This document shows positions 23,371 to 35,579 of a stretch of 64,000 bases of DNA, in pieces. The notes under the pieces were generated by a model. The model did not search any database, had not been told where the DNA came from, and was given only the letters and a program-made list of their open reading frames with translations. The first letter of the stretch is position 1. The number at the start of each line of letters is the position of its first letter. This stretch comes from Cloeon dipterum (taxonomy: Eukaryota; Arthropoda; Insecta; Ephemeroptera; Baetidae). Position numbers and translations under genes: made by a program. The stretch covers positions 27,470,545 to 27,534,544 of the forward strand of contig NC_088790.1 of the NCBI RefSeq assembly GCF_949628265.1, written 5' to 3'.

Positions 23371-24128
23371 TTCGGACACAAGTGTTAATTCAAGACAACG
23401 TATTTGAGGGAAGATGTTCTTAAAAATGAGTTTTGTACTTGTTTTTGTTGTTTAAAATTATTTAACAAACCTAAATAAATGTAATGCTATGCCATCAAAT
23501 AAAATTTTCAGAGACGTGCTTGCAAACACTGAAAAATTGTTTTAATCATACACACTACACACCAAATTGGTTTAATTTCTAAGCTCTATTTATGATAAAT
23601 TATGTATACCAGTTTTGGTGATAAATAGCGGCAAAAATAAAATTGCTTTTCTAAATAATTTTGTTCACTGTTCAATTTTTTTATGGTTACAATACAACAT
23701 ACTGCTTGAAATGTTTATATGCACTTTAGAAGATATTTTAATTATTTTAACTAACTTTAACGACAGTATAAGCTCTTGGTGCTCACGACGATTTAGGGCC
23801 AGTCAAAAATCAAACCCTTTAGTGGCTGTATTTTTGAAGCTTTTATTTTAAATGAAAAAAGAAAACCGGAAGCAAGGTTGATTTTTCATTTTAGCAGAGC
23901 TGTTAATGTGGTTTTGGCCTTATGTTCTGAAGGAAACTTATTTATCAGCAACTGTTTGATATTCGAAACAATTTCCTGCTTCCTAAGTTTGACATAAAAA
24001 CTTTAATTCTTCAATTTATAAAGCAGTGGGCACCAAACATCAGAGCTAGAAAAGTAATCTCCTTCCTTATTCCTGCAACACGCCTCCAGACGAACGCCAG
24101 TTTGTAGAAAAGTCAATTGCTCTGACAA

Positions 24129-24903
24129 ATGAGCTCGAATAAGCAACCGCCCAACAACCCAGGACACCAGGTTTCGATCCCTTTGGTCCAACAACCAACG
24201 ACCATTATTGTTACGCAGCCATCCAATGGTAATTTCAATTTCCCCATTTCTAATTTAGTTATTTACTCTATTATGAAAGAATATCAACGATGCTTTTGAG
24301 AACCACCTAAGTGCGTATATATCAGCTACGATAAATTTAACTCCAGTTACAGATTGCTGCCACTGTTGCAAATTCAGTCATCATAAAACTAAATTTAATT
24401 TTTTTATTATAAAAAATATTTGGATGAAAATGGACCTTTTCGATTGAAATTTAAAAATAATTATTGTGTCAAGAGCAAACTTGAAAATACCCCAATTTTC
24501 TAAGTCAGAATTACAAATTTTTCAATTTATTTCAACAAAAAATGTTATTTTCAAAATATTGAATTGATTTCCTTTTCCCTGACAGACGTGCCTCGACATT
24601 ATTCAGCTCTGAGATGCCTGCCTCACCACTCAACGGTCTCGACCTGTTCGAATTGCGCCAAGTTGGTTTCTACGCGCGTAGTTCACAGGTCCAACTGCAT
24701 GACTCACTGTTTTGCATTTTGTCTCTGCATGAGCCTGTGAGTTAATTGGTAAATTTCGACGACAATTTTCAATGTTAATAAATTGCAACGTGTATAGGTG
24801 CTGGCCTTGCATTTGCTTCCCTTACTGCAATAATAACTGCAAGACGACCAGCCACTACTGCATCTACTGCGACAGTTACCTGGGAGACTCTTCTAATCCT
24901 TAA
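24129..24903 (+). CDS. LITAF-like: LITAF-domain protein 3
   Basis: Exons 24129-24228, 24586-24736 and 24798-24903 (118 aa), all junctions in phase. Zinc ligands are intact (CSNC and HYCIYC). The N-terminal arm is the shortest of the four and has no PPxY (QPPNNPG). The membrane helix is less hydrophobic and more Cys-rich than in its twin (HCFAFCLCMSLCWPCICFPY). AATAAA at 25024-25029 is the likely polyadenylation signal. Endolysosomal membrane localisation is inferred from the family. The open frame and conserved splice sites argue for a live gene. Confidence 0.9.
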
Positions 24904-25632
24904 TTCGGACTCAAGAGTTTTAATGCAAGACAACGTATTTGAGGAAAAATGTTCTTAAAAATGAGTTATTTACTTGTTACGAAATATTTAATGCATGGAA
25001 AAAATATTATAAAATTATTCAACAATAAATTTATTATATTATGCCATGAAATACAATTTACAGAGACGTGCTTGCAAACACTGAAAATTGTTTTAATCAT
25101 GCACACCACACGTAAAATTGGTTCAATTTGTATAATTTTGTAAATGACTGAAATTCAAAATTAAGAATTATTAGATAGCCAATTCAATTTGGCTCTTTAT
25201 TCTTTTTTGTTAAGGCCAGTAATTGGGGTGTATTTAGATGACAAAAAAATCAAGGAAAATAACATTCAAACTGATTAACTCGTCGACGAAAAACAATGAA
25301 TAATTTTGGAGTGATTCCTCTTTGTTAAAACGTCTTTATGTTCCTCTATGATTTCCAAAAAAATAGGGAGGCTTTTATACAATTTTAGGACTAAAACCCT
25401 TGAGTTAAAGACAAGTTGTGCTTGTTGTTGAGTTAGACATTAAGCGGTCTCGTAATAAACATTCAGTTAGCATAAAATACATCTTTAAAACAAATAGCTC
25501 CTAATGAAAAATTAAAAAAGACGACACACCCAGCAAGTGCTAAACATTGCTTGTTCATCGCGTATTTTATTCTTAACGAAACTGAAATATGTATTATTTT
25601 TTTGATATATGATGTGAACGAAAATCTATATT

Positions 25633-25811
25633 ATGTTCGAGGAGTCCCGGGAGCAGTTTCCGCGGGCGCAGGTCCCGCAGCGGCTGCCCCTGGCGTTCGC
25701 CACCTGCGACACCTTCAAAAGATGCTGGTCGACAAGTACCTCAGGCGCGTCCCTTGTTCGTCGACCTGCGCTCCCTCTACAGGGACCCGTTAAAAGTCAA
25801 CATCGTCCACA
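25633..25811 (+). pseudogene. Decayed NAA15 (NatA auxiliary subunit) exon fragment
   Basis: A GC-rich 180-bp patch in AT-rich DNA. One frame reads FPRAQVPQRLPLAFATCDTF, a second continues KMLVDKYLRR and a third continues PLFVDLRSLYRDPLKVNIV. This order resembles the NAA15/NARG1 segment with RLPL, a FK..LD.FLR stretch and then PP.F..LRSLYKD.EKV. The pieces lie in three frames, so it is a relic with at least two frame changes. It has no bounding introns and could be a retrocopy fragment or a captured exon. The NAA15 match is from memory of the human protein and needs a search. Confidence 0.6.
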
Positions 25812-26137
25812 ACCTAAAGCTTTAAATGAGTTTTCCATTTTATTTAAGTTAAAGATAGCAACTCATGTGAATAATAAAATTTTAATTCCTCTCTATAGTT
25901 TTGAAGGAAACATAATTATACATATTACCAATAACTAAAAGGCACTTGTGGTTAAGTAAAAATAATTTCCTGCTCCCTACTATAGCGTGACATAATAACT
26001 CTTATCTGTAAAGCAGTGTGCGCGTCAAACGTCGTGTGCGCACGAGAATCCTAATCGCATCACCTTCCGGCGAGCAACGCGCTACCAAACAAACGCCAGC
26101 AGTTTGTCGAAACACCCCGATTGTTTTGAGCGCAAAT

Positions 26138-26983
26138 ATGCATCCAGCTACCGTTGCTGGCAAGTCCAGAAACCACGAACACGATTTTGGTGCGCTGCAC
26201 GGCGAACGGCCTCCACCCTACAACCCGAACGATCACTATGGACACCAGCACAACGAATATCAGCAAGGACACCAGCACTGGGGACCAGTTCATCAAGTTC
26301 CGGCCCCTGTGGTCCAACCCCCAACGACCGTGATTATAACGCAGCCATCCCCTGGTAATTTCTAATTATGATTTACTCGATTGGTCAAGAAGAGTGTTAT
26401 TTATGAGTTTATGAACGATATGCTTTGGTGAATCACCTAATGCGGTGTTGTGAAATTGTCTACATCAGATAAGATAAATTTAATTCCATATCCATAGTTA
26501 CAGATTACTACCACTGTTGTAATCATTGAGTCATCATAAAACTAACTTGTCATATTTAAAATTAAAACAATAATTAGTGCGACAAGAGCGAATTAAAAAT
26601 ACCCAAATTTTTTAAGTTAAAATTTATGAATAAAAAAAATATTTAATTATTACTTTCATTGACAGGCGTGCATCAGCATTATTCAGTTTTGAGGGGCCTG
26701 CCTCACCACTCGACGACCTCAACCTGTGCGAATTGCAACCAGGTGGTGTCTACGCGCGTGGTTCACAGGACCAGCTGCAAGACCCATTGCTGGGCCTTTT
26801 GCCTCTTTATGTTCCTGTGAGTTAATTGGTATTAATTAGACGATAATTTCCAATACTAATAAATTATTGCAACATAGATGCTGGCCTTGCGTTTGCATCC
26901 CATACTGCAAGGATAGCTGCATGACGGCCAACCACTACTGCACCCGCTGCGACAGTTTCCTGGGAGACTCTTCCAATTCTTAA
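26138..26983 (+). CDS. LITAF-like: LITAF-domain protein 4
   Basis: Exons 26138-26354, 26666-26816 and 26878-26983 (157 aa). The N-terminal arm is longer, rich in His, Gln and Pro, and keeps a perfect PPxY (RPPPYNPND). The LITAF domain has CANC, the helix around HCWAFCLFMFLCWPCVCIPY, and HYCTRC. The frame is open upstream of the chosen ATG back to about 26018, but that part is Arg-rich and unlike the family, so the Met at 26138 is preferred. AATAAA at 27147-27152. Convergent with B3GALT6, whose own AATAAA lies 55 bp away. Confidence 0.92.
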
Positions 26984-27146
26984 TTCGGACACAACAGTTA
27001 ATTCAAGACTTTGAGAGTATTTTTTTAACTTAGTTGAGGTGCAAAAATGTGATGCCATCAAATATAATTTACAGAGACACTGAAAAAGAAATGTTCTAAT
27101 CAGACACAACACACACCAAATTGGTTAAATCTGTTTACTTTTGTAA

Positions 27147-27212
27147 AATAAAGTTAAACCTGACTGAAAAGCATGATTAAAAATTCTTAGAGAGCCACTT
27201 TGGCACTTTATT
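27147..27212. terminator. Convergent polyadenylation signals (LITAF 4 and B3GALT6)
   Basis: AATAAA at 27147-27152 on + and at 27207-27212 on -. The two transcripts meet tail to tail and probably overlap by tens of bases. Confidence 0.6.
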
Positions 27213-27239
27213 CGCTCGCTCGCGCGCGTATAAATTTGG

Positions 27240-28295
27240 CTACACACCTCCGTCATCGAAGCGGCTGCAGCACTTTGAAGGTGGCACACTCCAATTGTAC
27301 TCGAACCCTGGCACTAGGATCTCCTCCTTCTCGCACAGCTCTCCTGTGTCCTGGAGGTGCGTCCACAATCTGTGCATCATCTCTGGCGTCTGTTTGTGCG
27401 TGACCAAGAAGGTGTTGCTGCAGCCGCGGGAACGGTGCTCGGTGTCGAAGCGCGTGTCGTGCTTTCGCTGCGCCTCCACGGCCGCCAGCCACGCGCCAAC
27501 ACTCGTGTCTTCGCTGTTGAATCGCCGCCACAACTGGTGGTTGTTGGCCAGGAAGGCGACCAGGTCGGACGAGAGCACGTAACCTGACAAAAATTAGTGT
27601 TGATCAATTTTTTTAGCATTGTAATTTCAAATTAATATTTTACCTCCTCCGTGTGCGTAGGGAAGGTAGCGGTCGCACAGGTCCCATTTGGTCTCGCGCC
27701 ACTTTCCAGTGGTTTTCACCCTGGCGTCTCCCCTAAAAAATCCCCAGTAGAGGGGTGAAGACGCAGTCTGCAGTTCAGTCTTAAGGGCTGACAGTCGGAC
27801 GAAGGAATCGTCATCGCACTTCAGCAAAAAGCGGTATTTGTAATGGGATGAAATCTGAACAAGTTTGTAAAATAAACAAAAAATCCAATGATTGAAATTT
27901 CAGTCAATCTGAACCTTTTGAAAGCCTTGAAGCAATTTGGTTGTGAGGAAATCGTAACGATCTTGAGTGTCCACGAACAGAAGGTCGTCAAACTTTTTGA
28001 CTTCGTGTCTCAGTTGGTTCTTGTCACCATCCTTGCCCAGGACAAACACGTAAATCGAATCTCGGCCCATTTCAGACGCCCAGGTCTCTCGAATCGCATT
28101 TCTCTGCGCGTAGTTGTCCGGCTTGGACAGTATCATGACGACTAGAAGATGCTGATCCAGAATCTCGGCGACAGACGCGTCCTGAACTGGCTGCTTTGGT
28201 TTCGAAGCGGAATCTAGTGCTATGAAGTTGATGGTCAGCATGCAGCCAAAGATGAATGAGCCGAGGCACAGGAATAATGCTGTCCGGTCACGCAT
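27240..28295 (-). CDS. B3GALT6: Beta-1,3-galactosyltransferase 6 (glycosaminoglycan linker galactosyltransferase II)
   Basis: Exons 28295-27915, 27854-27644 and 27583-27240 give 311 codons. It is a type II Golgi protein: a short cytosolic Arg/Asp-rich start, a signal anchor (LFLCLGSFIFGCMLTINFIA), a stem, then the GT31 domain with RNAIRETWAS, the metal-binding DDD (KCDDDSF), YAHGGGYVLSSDLV, the ED motif (NSEDTSVGAW) and the B3GALT6-specific end (RGCSNTFLVTHKQ, WSVPPSKCC). The known reaction adds the second galactose of the xylose-galactose-galactose linker of proteoglycans. All catalytic motifs are present. The Met is chosen because it directly precedes the signal anchor. A 5' UTR intron is likely (acceptor just above 28305). 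Confidence 0.95.
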
Positions 28296-28305
28296 TGTGC
28301 AGAAT

Positions 28306-29239
28306 CTAAAAAAGTAAAATATGACCATCAGACAAAAAATATTCAAAATTGTTTTTCAAGATGAGTTTTTTCTTAATTTATGAAAAAACATAACTTCAAT
28401 CAAAACATTAAATTAATTTGTCGCTGAAATTCGCAACCATTTAAATAAGTGTCATACATCATAATACCATTATTTTATCCTTTTGTCGTTGAATTGAGAT
28501 CACTTTCCTGGTTTGGAATTTATCTACATTCGTGTTGTAAATTACACTTCAAATAGTATCATGATGTCGCAACATTCCGTGTTAGAAATCATTGACATTC
28601 ATGATATTGCCCAGATTAGTCCAGATAATACTCGCTCTATTCCTCTCTATTCGGCCTTGTTATTAGAAAGCAGCTGATCAGCAGGTACGCCAACCAAATT
28701 TAAACATTTTATATAGATCGCAGTTTAGCGAGACCCATCAGTTGATCTGCCTAATCTAATTAGTCAGAAATTTCCCTGATTTCAAAATTAAATAGCTCCA
28801 CAAGATTTCAGCAACAAAATAAACTTGTTTTTATTATAAATTATGCAAATTTTAAAACATTATAATGGTGGTAGCACTGTAAATTCTGGCAGTCGGGCAC
28901 GGGCAGTCCATCGACCCGTTTCCGCGTGCGTGCAGCTCTCTCGCTCTCCAGAGCGATCGCGTTGGTTTGCACCGAAATTCCCGATGGAATTTCTCGACTT
29001 TTTGTGACCCAGGCCCCCTCTTCCTCCAATCCTTGCGTCAGGCCAGCAACCATGCATCTCGCACGACCCTCTTAAGGTCCGATCACTTCGCAGTTCGCAG
29101 GTGAGCTCCTTTTATTCGAACGCGATTCGCGACTCTCGCTCTCTCGCTCGCTCACTCGGATGTATCATGTTTCGCACACTTGACCTTCGACTCCAACTGT
29201 CGTTTATTTTAACGCGATTATTCGCCCGTGTCGGCAGGC
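28306..29239. promoter_or_regulatory. Divergent promoter region of B3GALT6 and TGS1
   Basis: About 0.9 kb between two head-to-head genes. A donor-like CAG/GTGAGC at 29100 and an acceptor-like GGCAG just before the TGS1 start suggest that the TGS1 5' UTR is spliced (intron about 29101-29236). CT-rich runs lie at 29130-29160. No TATA box is evident. Confidence 0.5.
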
Positions 29240-32200
29240 ATGGCCGAGTGCAACCGTGTTAGTTTGGCCGACGTCGTTCTGCGGCTCGAGGGCGGCTCGT
29301 CCCTCGTTTGCCACTGCACCAGGGCCAAGTTTTCGGCGGCAGTGATTCCTGCGCCGAGACTCGCATACCACAACCAAACCTCGGCCCTCAAGGCCGACCA
29401 TGAAAAGTCAATCAGCGAGGTTAGATGAATGAAGCACTGTGCTCTATGCGTGTTAATGAAACTCGGAGGTTGCCGCTTCCGAGTTTTATTATTTTTATCT
29501 TGTCTAACGGTGGCGCTTTTTTTGTTTCACTCTCTTGTCAGACGTTCACAGACGACTATGAGCAAATTTTCCAATTCGACGAGCAGCAGCAGCCGATTCA
29601 AGCGCAGCCCCTGTGTCTGCCGTTCAACGCCGAGAGCAGATGGTCGTTCTTGAACTACCCGAAAACCTTCAGCGAGGACTCGAGTCCGAGTCTCAGCTGG
29701 AGCAGCTCGTCCGACTCGATGACTTCGGTGACATCGTTGGACGAGGCGATGTTGTCTCTTAGCTCTTCGGACAGCGAGGAGGAGGACAGCCAGAAAGCAA
29801 GGTAGTAAACCATCGCCGTGCTCGTTTTTCAAGTTCACTCTAATTTCTGATCAGATATGACGCTGTCACTGTTGTTGAGGACACTTTGAACCGATTGAGC
29901 ATTTCTCCACCAAGGCAGAATGGAAACTCAAGAAACAGCAGCTTATCCAAGTAGGAATAAACATGACAAAAAGGCTCTTCGGTTCAATTTTGTATGATTA
30001 ATTTCAATGGTGGATTTTTTAATCTTTTGTTTTTGATTAAAACGATTTATTTGGAGGGAATTTGATTCCCAGTTCTTTTCCAATTGAAATTTCGCTGTAA
30101 GGAAAGAAGTGATCACAGGGCTGGGAATCTCCCCGGGAGTTTCCCAAACTTGCAGTGCAGTGGTATTTTTTTTTGCGGTTTTTTACCAGTTTCGTGCGGT
30201 TTATTGCTCTTAATATAAAAAAACTCTAAATTGACCAGTTAAGTTTAACGGTATCTCTAAATCTGGGGTTCACAGCGTTTTCTTTAACAAATATTATTAA
30301 ATTTTGCCTTAAAAGTTGGCAAGAGAGCTAAAAAAAGACAAAAATCAATAGCTGCAAAATTTATACACAAAATTCAGAAGAAACTAGCTGCAAAAAAACT
30401 TGAAAAAAAACTATATTCCTTTGATTCTGGTTTAAAAACTAGAGGCTGTGTAAATTATTTAAAAGATTGGCAAAATTTGCATGGTTTTATTGAAATTATC
30501 GAGAGTTATTAAATCTGGCGTTTTCCTGCGCCATTAATTTATGCGGCTTTTTCCTGAATAATAAAGCCGGCTTTCTCCTGCATAAGACCTGGCCGCGAGG
30601 CAAAAATCGGTTAGGTCAGGTTAGGTCTTGATTTCACAGGTGGGTTTTCCAGGCACAAGAAATTGTGACAGGTCATTTATTCAATTCATTGATAATCGAG
30701 AAGTCTTATAGTGACAGAGGGTTCATAAAAATCAACATTTTTATTTTTTATTAGAGCACCATCCTGAATTTAATGTATTTTAGGTTGGTATATAGTTTTC
30801 CAAAACAATTTGTGCGCCTTTTCCGGAAAATCGAGGTGAAATCTGGATAAACGAGACTCTCGGCGTACACCAGAATGATAATATTTAATGCCAAAAGATG
30901 CCCATAAACAGCCTTCAACTTTTAATTTAAATCCATGTTTTTTGTTATTTTCCAAATGTGATGGTTTATTTTTCATTTTTTTATCACTTAAAATGTATTT
31001 CTTGTTTTTCTAACGATAAGTATGGGATGAAATGTTGCCCTAAAGTGCGTAACATGATTAGAAATTTGGCGATTAGTGACAATTTTAGTTTTCGAAAATG
31101 AAAAGGTTGAAAAAAAAGTATTTTTGAGTTTGGGAGAAAAGTGATATAATAAAATTTGAATTATTGATACATTTTTAACCTCGGAACGTGCTTTGAGTAA
31201 CCAAAGACGATTAAAACGAGTTAGAAATCGAACCCTGGCGTCAGGGTAGCCCTCGAACGATCTAAATAATTCAATTCCCATGTGCGGCCATTTTAACGAC
31301 GCCTGATTTTGGTTCGATTTGCAAGATCCGCACGCCGTTGGCACGGCAAAATCGAGAACTTTCGGAAAAAGTTCAGTTCGACCCTGTAAACGCATTCAAG
31401 GTACTCAGGAAATAATGCCATAATCCGAATTCTAATTTATCTTACTCCCTGTTTTGTGTCAAATATTATTATTTATGGGGGGAAAACTAATAAATTTATT
31501 CCGACTAATTTTTTGCGCATCGCTAAAATGGCGAATCCTAGGACATAAAAATATTGTTCTTTGATAGATGCCAATGAAGGCAGAAGCACACTAGACTGTC
31601 ATAATCGTCAGAATCAATTAAATATGCAGAGAAATGTTAGACCTAGATAAAAAACATTTTTTTTAAATTATTGCTAACCTGTCCTTTTTGAAATTGTCAA
31701 AATCATATATTCAGGTTTTAAATTGGTGCCTACACCAGCAATTTATTCTTGAATCATTTCTCAAAGCATATGCTTTATAAAATTTGCACACTAATTTTGA
31801 TTTCCACTTTTGCAGAACCCTAGTTCAAGCGACAATCATTCCAGTTCAGGACGCAATGCGCTACTTTGGTTTCCACTTTTTGCCTACCAACGACGACTCC
31901 ACAATTACTTCCACCGAAATCATATCACACCAAAAAGACAAGCAAACCGCAGCCGATCAACTTTACAAAGTGAGTAATCCTCTGACTTTCTTTGCAACTC
32001 TCCCTGAAACTTGAATTTCTCACAATTAGCAGTCGAAAAAGCAGCTCAACCATCTGATGTGCGACAAGAAAGAAATGACCAACGGAGATTGGCTGAGTAA
32101 GTTTTTAAGCGTTCGTTTGAAAAAAAGGTTCTAATCATAGTTTGAAGTCCACTTGGCCAAAAGAGGTGCCTGCGACGTCGTAGTCGATGCTCTCTGTGGC

Positions 32201-34347
32201 GACGGAGAACTCGCTGTTCAACTCGCACAAAGCTGCAGGAAAGGTAATTTACATTTTTAAATTCGCCGTCATCATGTTCCTAAAATAAAACTGCAAATTT
32301 ACTTTTTCAGTTATCGCGATCGACTCTGACCCAATGAAAATCAAACAAGCACAGCAGCGCGCAGAAATGAGCTGTGTCACCAACAAAATCGACTTTGTCC
32401 TCGGGGACTTTCTGCAAATGAAAACGCATCTTGTTGCCGACGCAGTGTTTCTCAGGCTCTCAAATGTCAACAGCATATTCGACGAACAGGTATGGAAGAA
32501 TAATATTTGGTTAGTAGTAGTAGCATGCGATATTTGACAGTAAGCTACCTTGCTGTCCTCTAGAACTTTCATTTCGTTTTTTTTTAATTTAAGTCAACAC
32601 AATAATTCGAGTATTTGCGTTCTTTTTCCAACATTCTTCTCATTCAATTCAAGCGAAATGCGTTGGTCATATTGTTATTTCGGAAACACTTGTAAGTTTA
32701 AACTTGCAATCGATTTTTATCAAATTTTTGCGCAAGAAATAGATTTTATTTTTTTTAAGTAATTATCTAAAATTAGCGGTTATAGGTCACAACAATTTTC
32801 CGCTTTGTAGAGTTCCTTATTTAAAAATCCTCAATTTCGCCAGAATTTTCTGACTGCCCGTAGCTCAAGTCAAGGTCATTGGCAAATCACTCATAAATTT
32901 TGAACTTGCGTGCAAATGATGTCTGCAAAATATTGGTTAAAAAGCAGTACAGTAATTCATTATTTAAAAAAATCTCGCGGGTTGCTGTTCTTGCAATGTT
33001 CGAAAAATGTCGGCTGTTTAAAAAAAAAATTCGACCAAGCCAGTTTGAACTGGTTTTATAGCCGGCTAAATTAGTGAGTTAACAAAATAAAATAATTAAA
33101 GTACAGAGCATAGAACACATCACCTTGAATTTTAAAGTTTTAAGAATTATAAATTTAACATAAAAATAAAATCTTAACAGTGTTTCAGTAGTGAACAACC
33201 TATTTAAGCCGTAAGTTCGAACCTTTAAAAAAAACAATTGCCTGGTTTTTTAACCACCCCTGCCAAAACCGGCTGGTCCAAATCGCGAACATTGTTTTTT
33301 CGCAACCCTCTGTGAAAGTTTATTTTTTTCTTCGGCTTTCACCAAAATCTATTTTAAAATCTGAAGATTGTAGTGATTCGTAATCTTAAAAAAACCATAC
33401 ATCTCAATTATTTGAGGATTTTATGAGGGCTTGGAACTACGCAAGGCATTAGAAATTCGCGGTTTTCCGCTGATTTGGTTTTAAGCGTTATCGCAGGCTC
33501 TACGTCAACATCTTATCGTTTTCTTGTATTATTCGCATTGAAGACACGTTTTCCTACTAGTAGAACCCTGACTTAAATTCTTGTTTATTTATTTTTCCAC
33601 TCTGTTTAGCTTGAACTTTATTTCTGTAGTAATACAAGACTAACTCGCCGTGCTGCTTGTTAGAGATTAAAAACACACGTTCATAATGGCATGAAATTTC
33701 GGTTTGCACTTAAGCTTGATTGTTCGCTAGTCTTGAAATTTTAGAAGTATATATATCACCTTTAAATATATTCGTAATCAATAACATGTCACAAGTCGAG
33801 CCAACTCGTAGCAGAGTTATAGGCTGGTGATCAAATGGCTGAACAGAACCGTGCGCGCCAGCTCTATACATAAATTCGTGAGTTGTGAATTAAACCGTGA
33901 CGAAAAAAATGTTCTATGAATGATAGCTGGATTAAGATGCAGTCAAGGCCAAGTGAACCAGACAATCCACATTTTATTTTCAATTTCAAAATACGCGGTG
34001 CGAAGTGAAGTGGCTATGACTTTGATGTTCAATGCGGAAAAGCTGAATCGACGATTATTGTGATTTAACCGTCTCGCGCTGAGGGATTTATTTTCAGCCG
34101 TAATTCTTACTTTTTTTAAATTTTGCAGGTGGTGTGTGATCTCAACTTGTTCCACGGTGCCGAGTTATTCCAGCAAGCAAAGTTCGTGTCCAGCAACATA
34201 GTATTCTGTCTGCCAAGCAACCAGGACGCGAGGCAAATCTTGCAGCTGGTGGGCGAGGGCGAAATGGAGCTGGAGCAGTGCTGCGTCGAAGGCCACTTCT
34301 CCGCCATGGCCGCCTACTCTGGACCGCTCTTCTACCAATCCAGATAA
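29240..34347 (+). CDS. TGS1: Divergent trimethylguanosine synthase (TGS1-like) lacking the SPPW motif
   Basis: Exons 29240-29419, 29542-29801, 29855-29950, 31816-31969, 32033-32096, 32148-32243, 32311-32489 and 34129-34347 give 415 codons. The N terminus (ADVVLRLEGGSSLVCHCTRA) resembles the TGS1 N terminus; then comes an acidic Ser-rich linker. The methyltransferase core has SAM motif I (CDVVVDALCGDGE), AIDSDP and IDFVLGDFL, and the C-terminal strands NIVFCLP and MELEQCCVEG. TGS1 hypermethylates the caps of snRNA and snoRNA, using an SPPW(G) motif whose Trp stacks on the cap guanine. Here the equivalent stretch reads VFLRLSNVNS inside one continuous exon, so the motif is absent. The exon-6 acceptor (32147/32148) is the least certain junction. 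It may be a pseudoenzyme, a diverged orthologue, or a paralogue of an intact copy elsewhere. Confidence 0.82.
29951..31815 (+). other. TGS1 intron 3
   Basis: 1.9 kb, AT-rich. A GC-richer patch at about 31180-31400 has an unassignable open frame on the minus strand. I see no repeat family or exon. Confidence 0.5.
32490..34128 (+). other. TGS1 intron 7
   Basis: 1.6 kb between the exon that should carry the catalytic motif and the last exon. I looked for sequence that could encode SPPWGG here and saw none. Otherwise AT-rich and featureless. Confidence 0.5.
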
Positions 34348-35579
34348 CAATTCAGCGTTTGGTCTCCACCCACTTAAGCGATTCTATTTGTCCGAGAGCT
34401 CGATTTTCAGCTGGATTTATTTGTTAGTAGCGAATCTGATTATTTGGACCAACACGTCGCAACTGCAGGCATTTTCGTCAACGCATTTATGTCTTGTGGC
34501 TTGGCCAGCAGCGCAGAGCTGCTGTTTTTTCACTTTTGTACCGTGTGTTTGTCAAAACCTGATCTCACAGTATCAATATCTGAAATGCAGGGTTGCTTTC
34601 CGTTTGAAAGTAAAAAGGTTTTTGGTTGCTGTCCATTTTTTTTCCGTATTCCATAGCCGTTAAAATTTAAATCAACCATCAAAATTCTAAAATAGCGTTT
34701 GATTTTCCTGCAACCCCTTGAATTATTGGCGATATTTCTAATCTAAGGCTTTGGAAAATACGCAAATACAGCAACCCTCATATTAATCCTTGAAAGTGTT
34801 AACAAACGAAAGCCTGATGCAGAACTTAAAAACGTGTTTAAATAAATTTATCATTTTTATCCACGGCGTTTTGAACACCATCAACTTAAAGTGAAAAGTG
34901 AATGTTTCCCAATTTTCTTTTGAATCCGTTGCCGGCAGCGTGCTTTTGTGTCTGCCGGAGGAAGTCTCCAAATCTTGACGCACTGCCCGAAATACTTTGA
35001 TTCGCCGCAATCGAGCTAGTCATGTGTTTAACTCATATACTACGAAAGCCACAAAAGGAAACAATATAAACCTCAGTTTGCCGAAGACAAAAGGAAGATT
35101 ACCTCGTAAGCTGATACCGACTAAAAGCTATTAACAACAACAATCCACTTAAATATGTATAACACGCTAAAATAAAATGATGTGCAATTTGACAAAAATG
35201 TAACCATGACTTGCAGTTCATAATCGTAGTGCCAATCTTTGTTGTCAACATATTTGTGGCAGGCCTTTGAAACATATTACACACAAATCCTTCTGAACTA
35301 TATAATATACTGTACTGTAACCCAAATTATTACAAAAAGCAAACATCATGTAAGTTGTGTACGTCAAACAGGAAGATATTGAAATATACAAGAAACTTAT
35401 TTATGTATTAAATGTTCATCCAACTAAATATTTAACAACACTGTACTGTGTTATTTTCGAAATTATACGATGACTTTAGTTGTTTAAATGCAAAAATGTT
35501 TCATTTAACTACACTCTCCCAAAAAGTAAAACTATTCATCTACTTCAAAGAAGAATAAAACATTTTTTTTATTTTCCTT
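34348..35579. other. TGS1 3' UTR and convergent intergenic space
   Basis: AATAAA at 34841-34846 (+) is a plausible TGS1 signal, about 0.5 kb past the stop. AATAAA on the minus strand at 35568-35573 lies only a few bases past the GTPBP6 stop. Nothing else is recognisable. Confidence 0.5.

Larger units (their letters stand above)
22205..25130 (+). repeat. Tandem segmental duplication carrying LITAF genes 2 and 3
   Basis: Unit one (about 22205-23610) and unit two (about 23612-25130) align over the upstream region, all three exons, both introns and the 3' region. Shared landmarks are GAGCGGCAAAAATAAA versus TAGCGGCAAAAATAAA at the start and CAGAGACGTGCTTGCAAACA after the stop. Identity runs through non-coding DNA, so this is a recent duplication of genomic DNA and not a retrocopy. 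A weaker match continues upstream of LITAF gene 4 (AAGGAAACATAATT and the AAAGCAGTG stretch), an older round. Confidence 0.8.

Noticed and set aside
26018-26137. In-frame extension upstream of LITAF 4
   Set aside because: Arg-rich and unlike any LITAF N terminus; the Met at 26138 fits the family.
31220-31300. tRNA-like B box (GGTTCGATTTC) on the minus strand
   Set aside because: No A box at the right distance and no cloverleaf can be drawn.
30988-31395. 135-codon open frame on the minus strand in TGS1 intron 3
   Set aside because: No signal peptide, domain or motif that I recognise, no splice context, and it lies inside an intron of a sound gene. Probably chance in a GC-richer patch.
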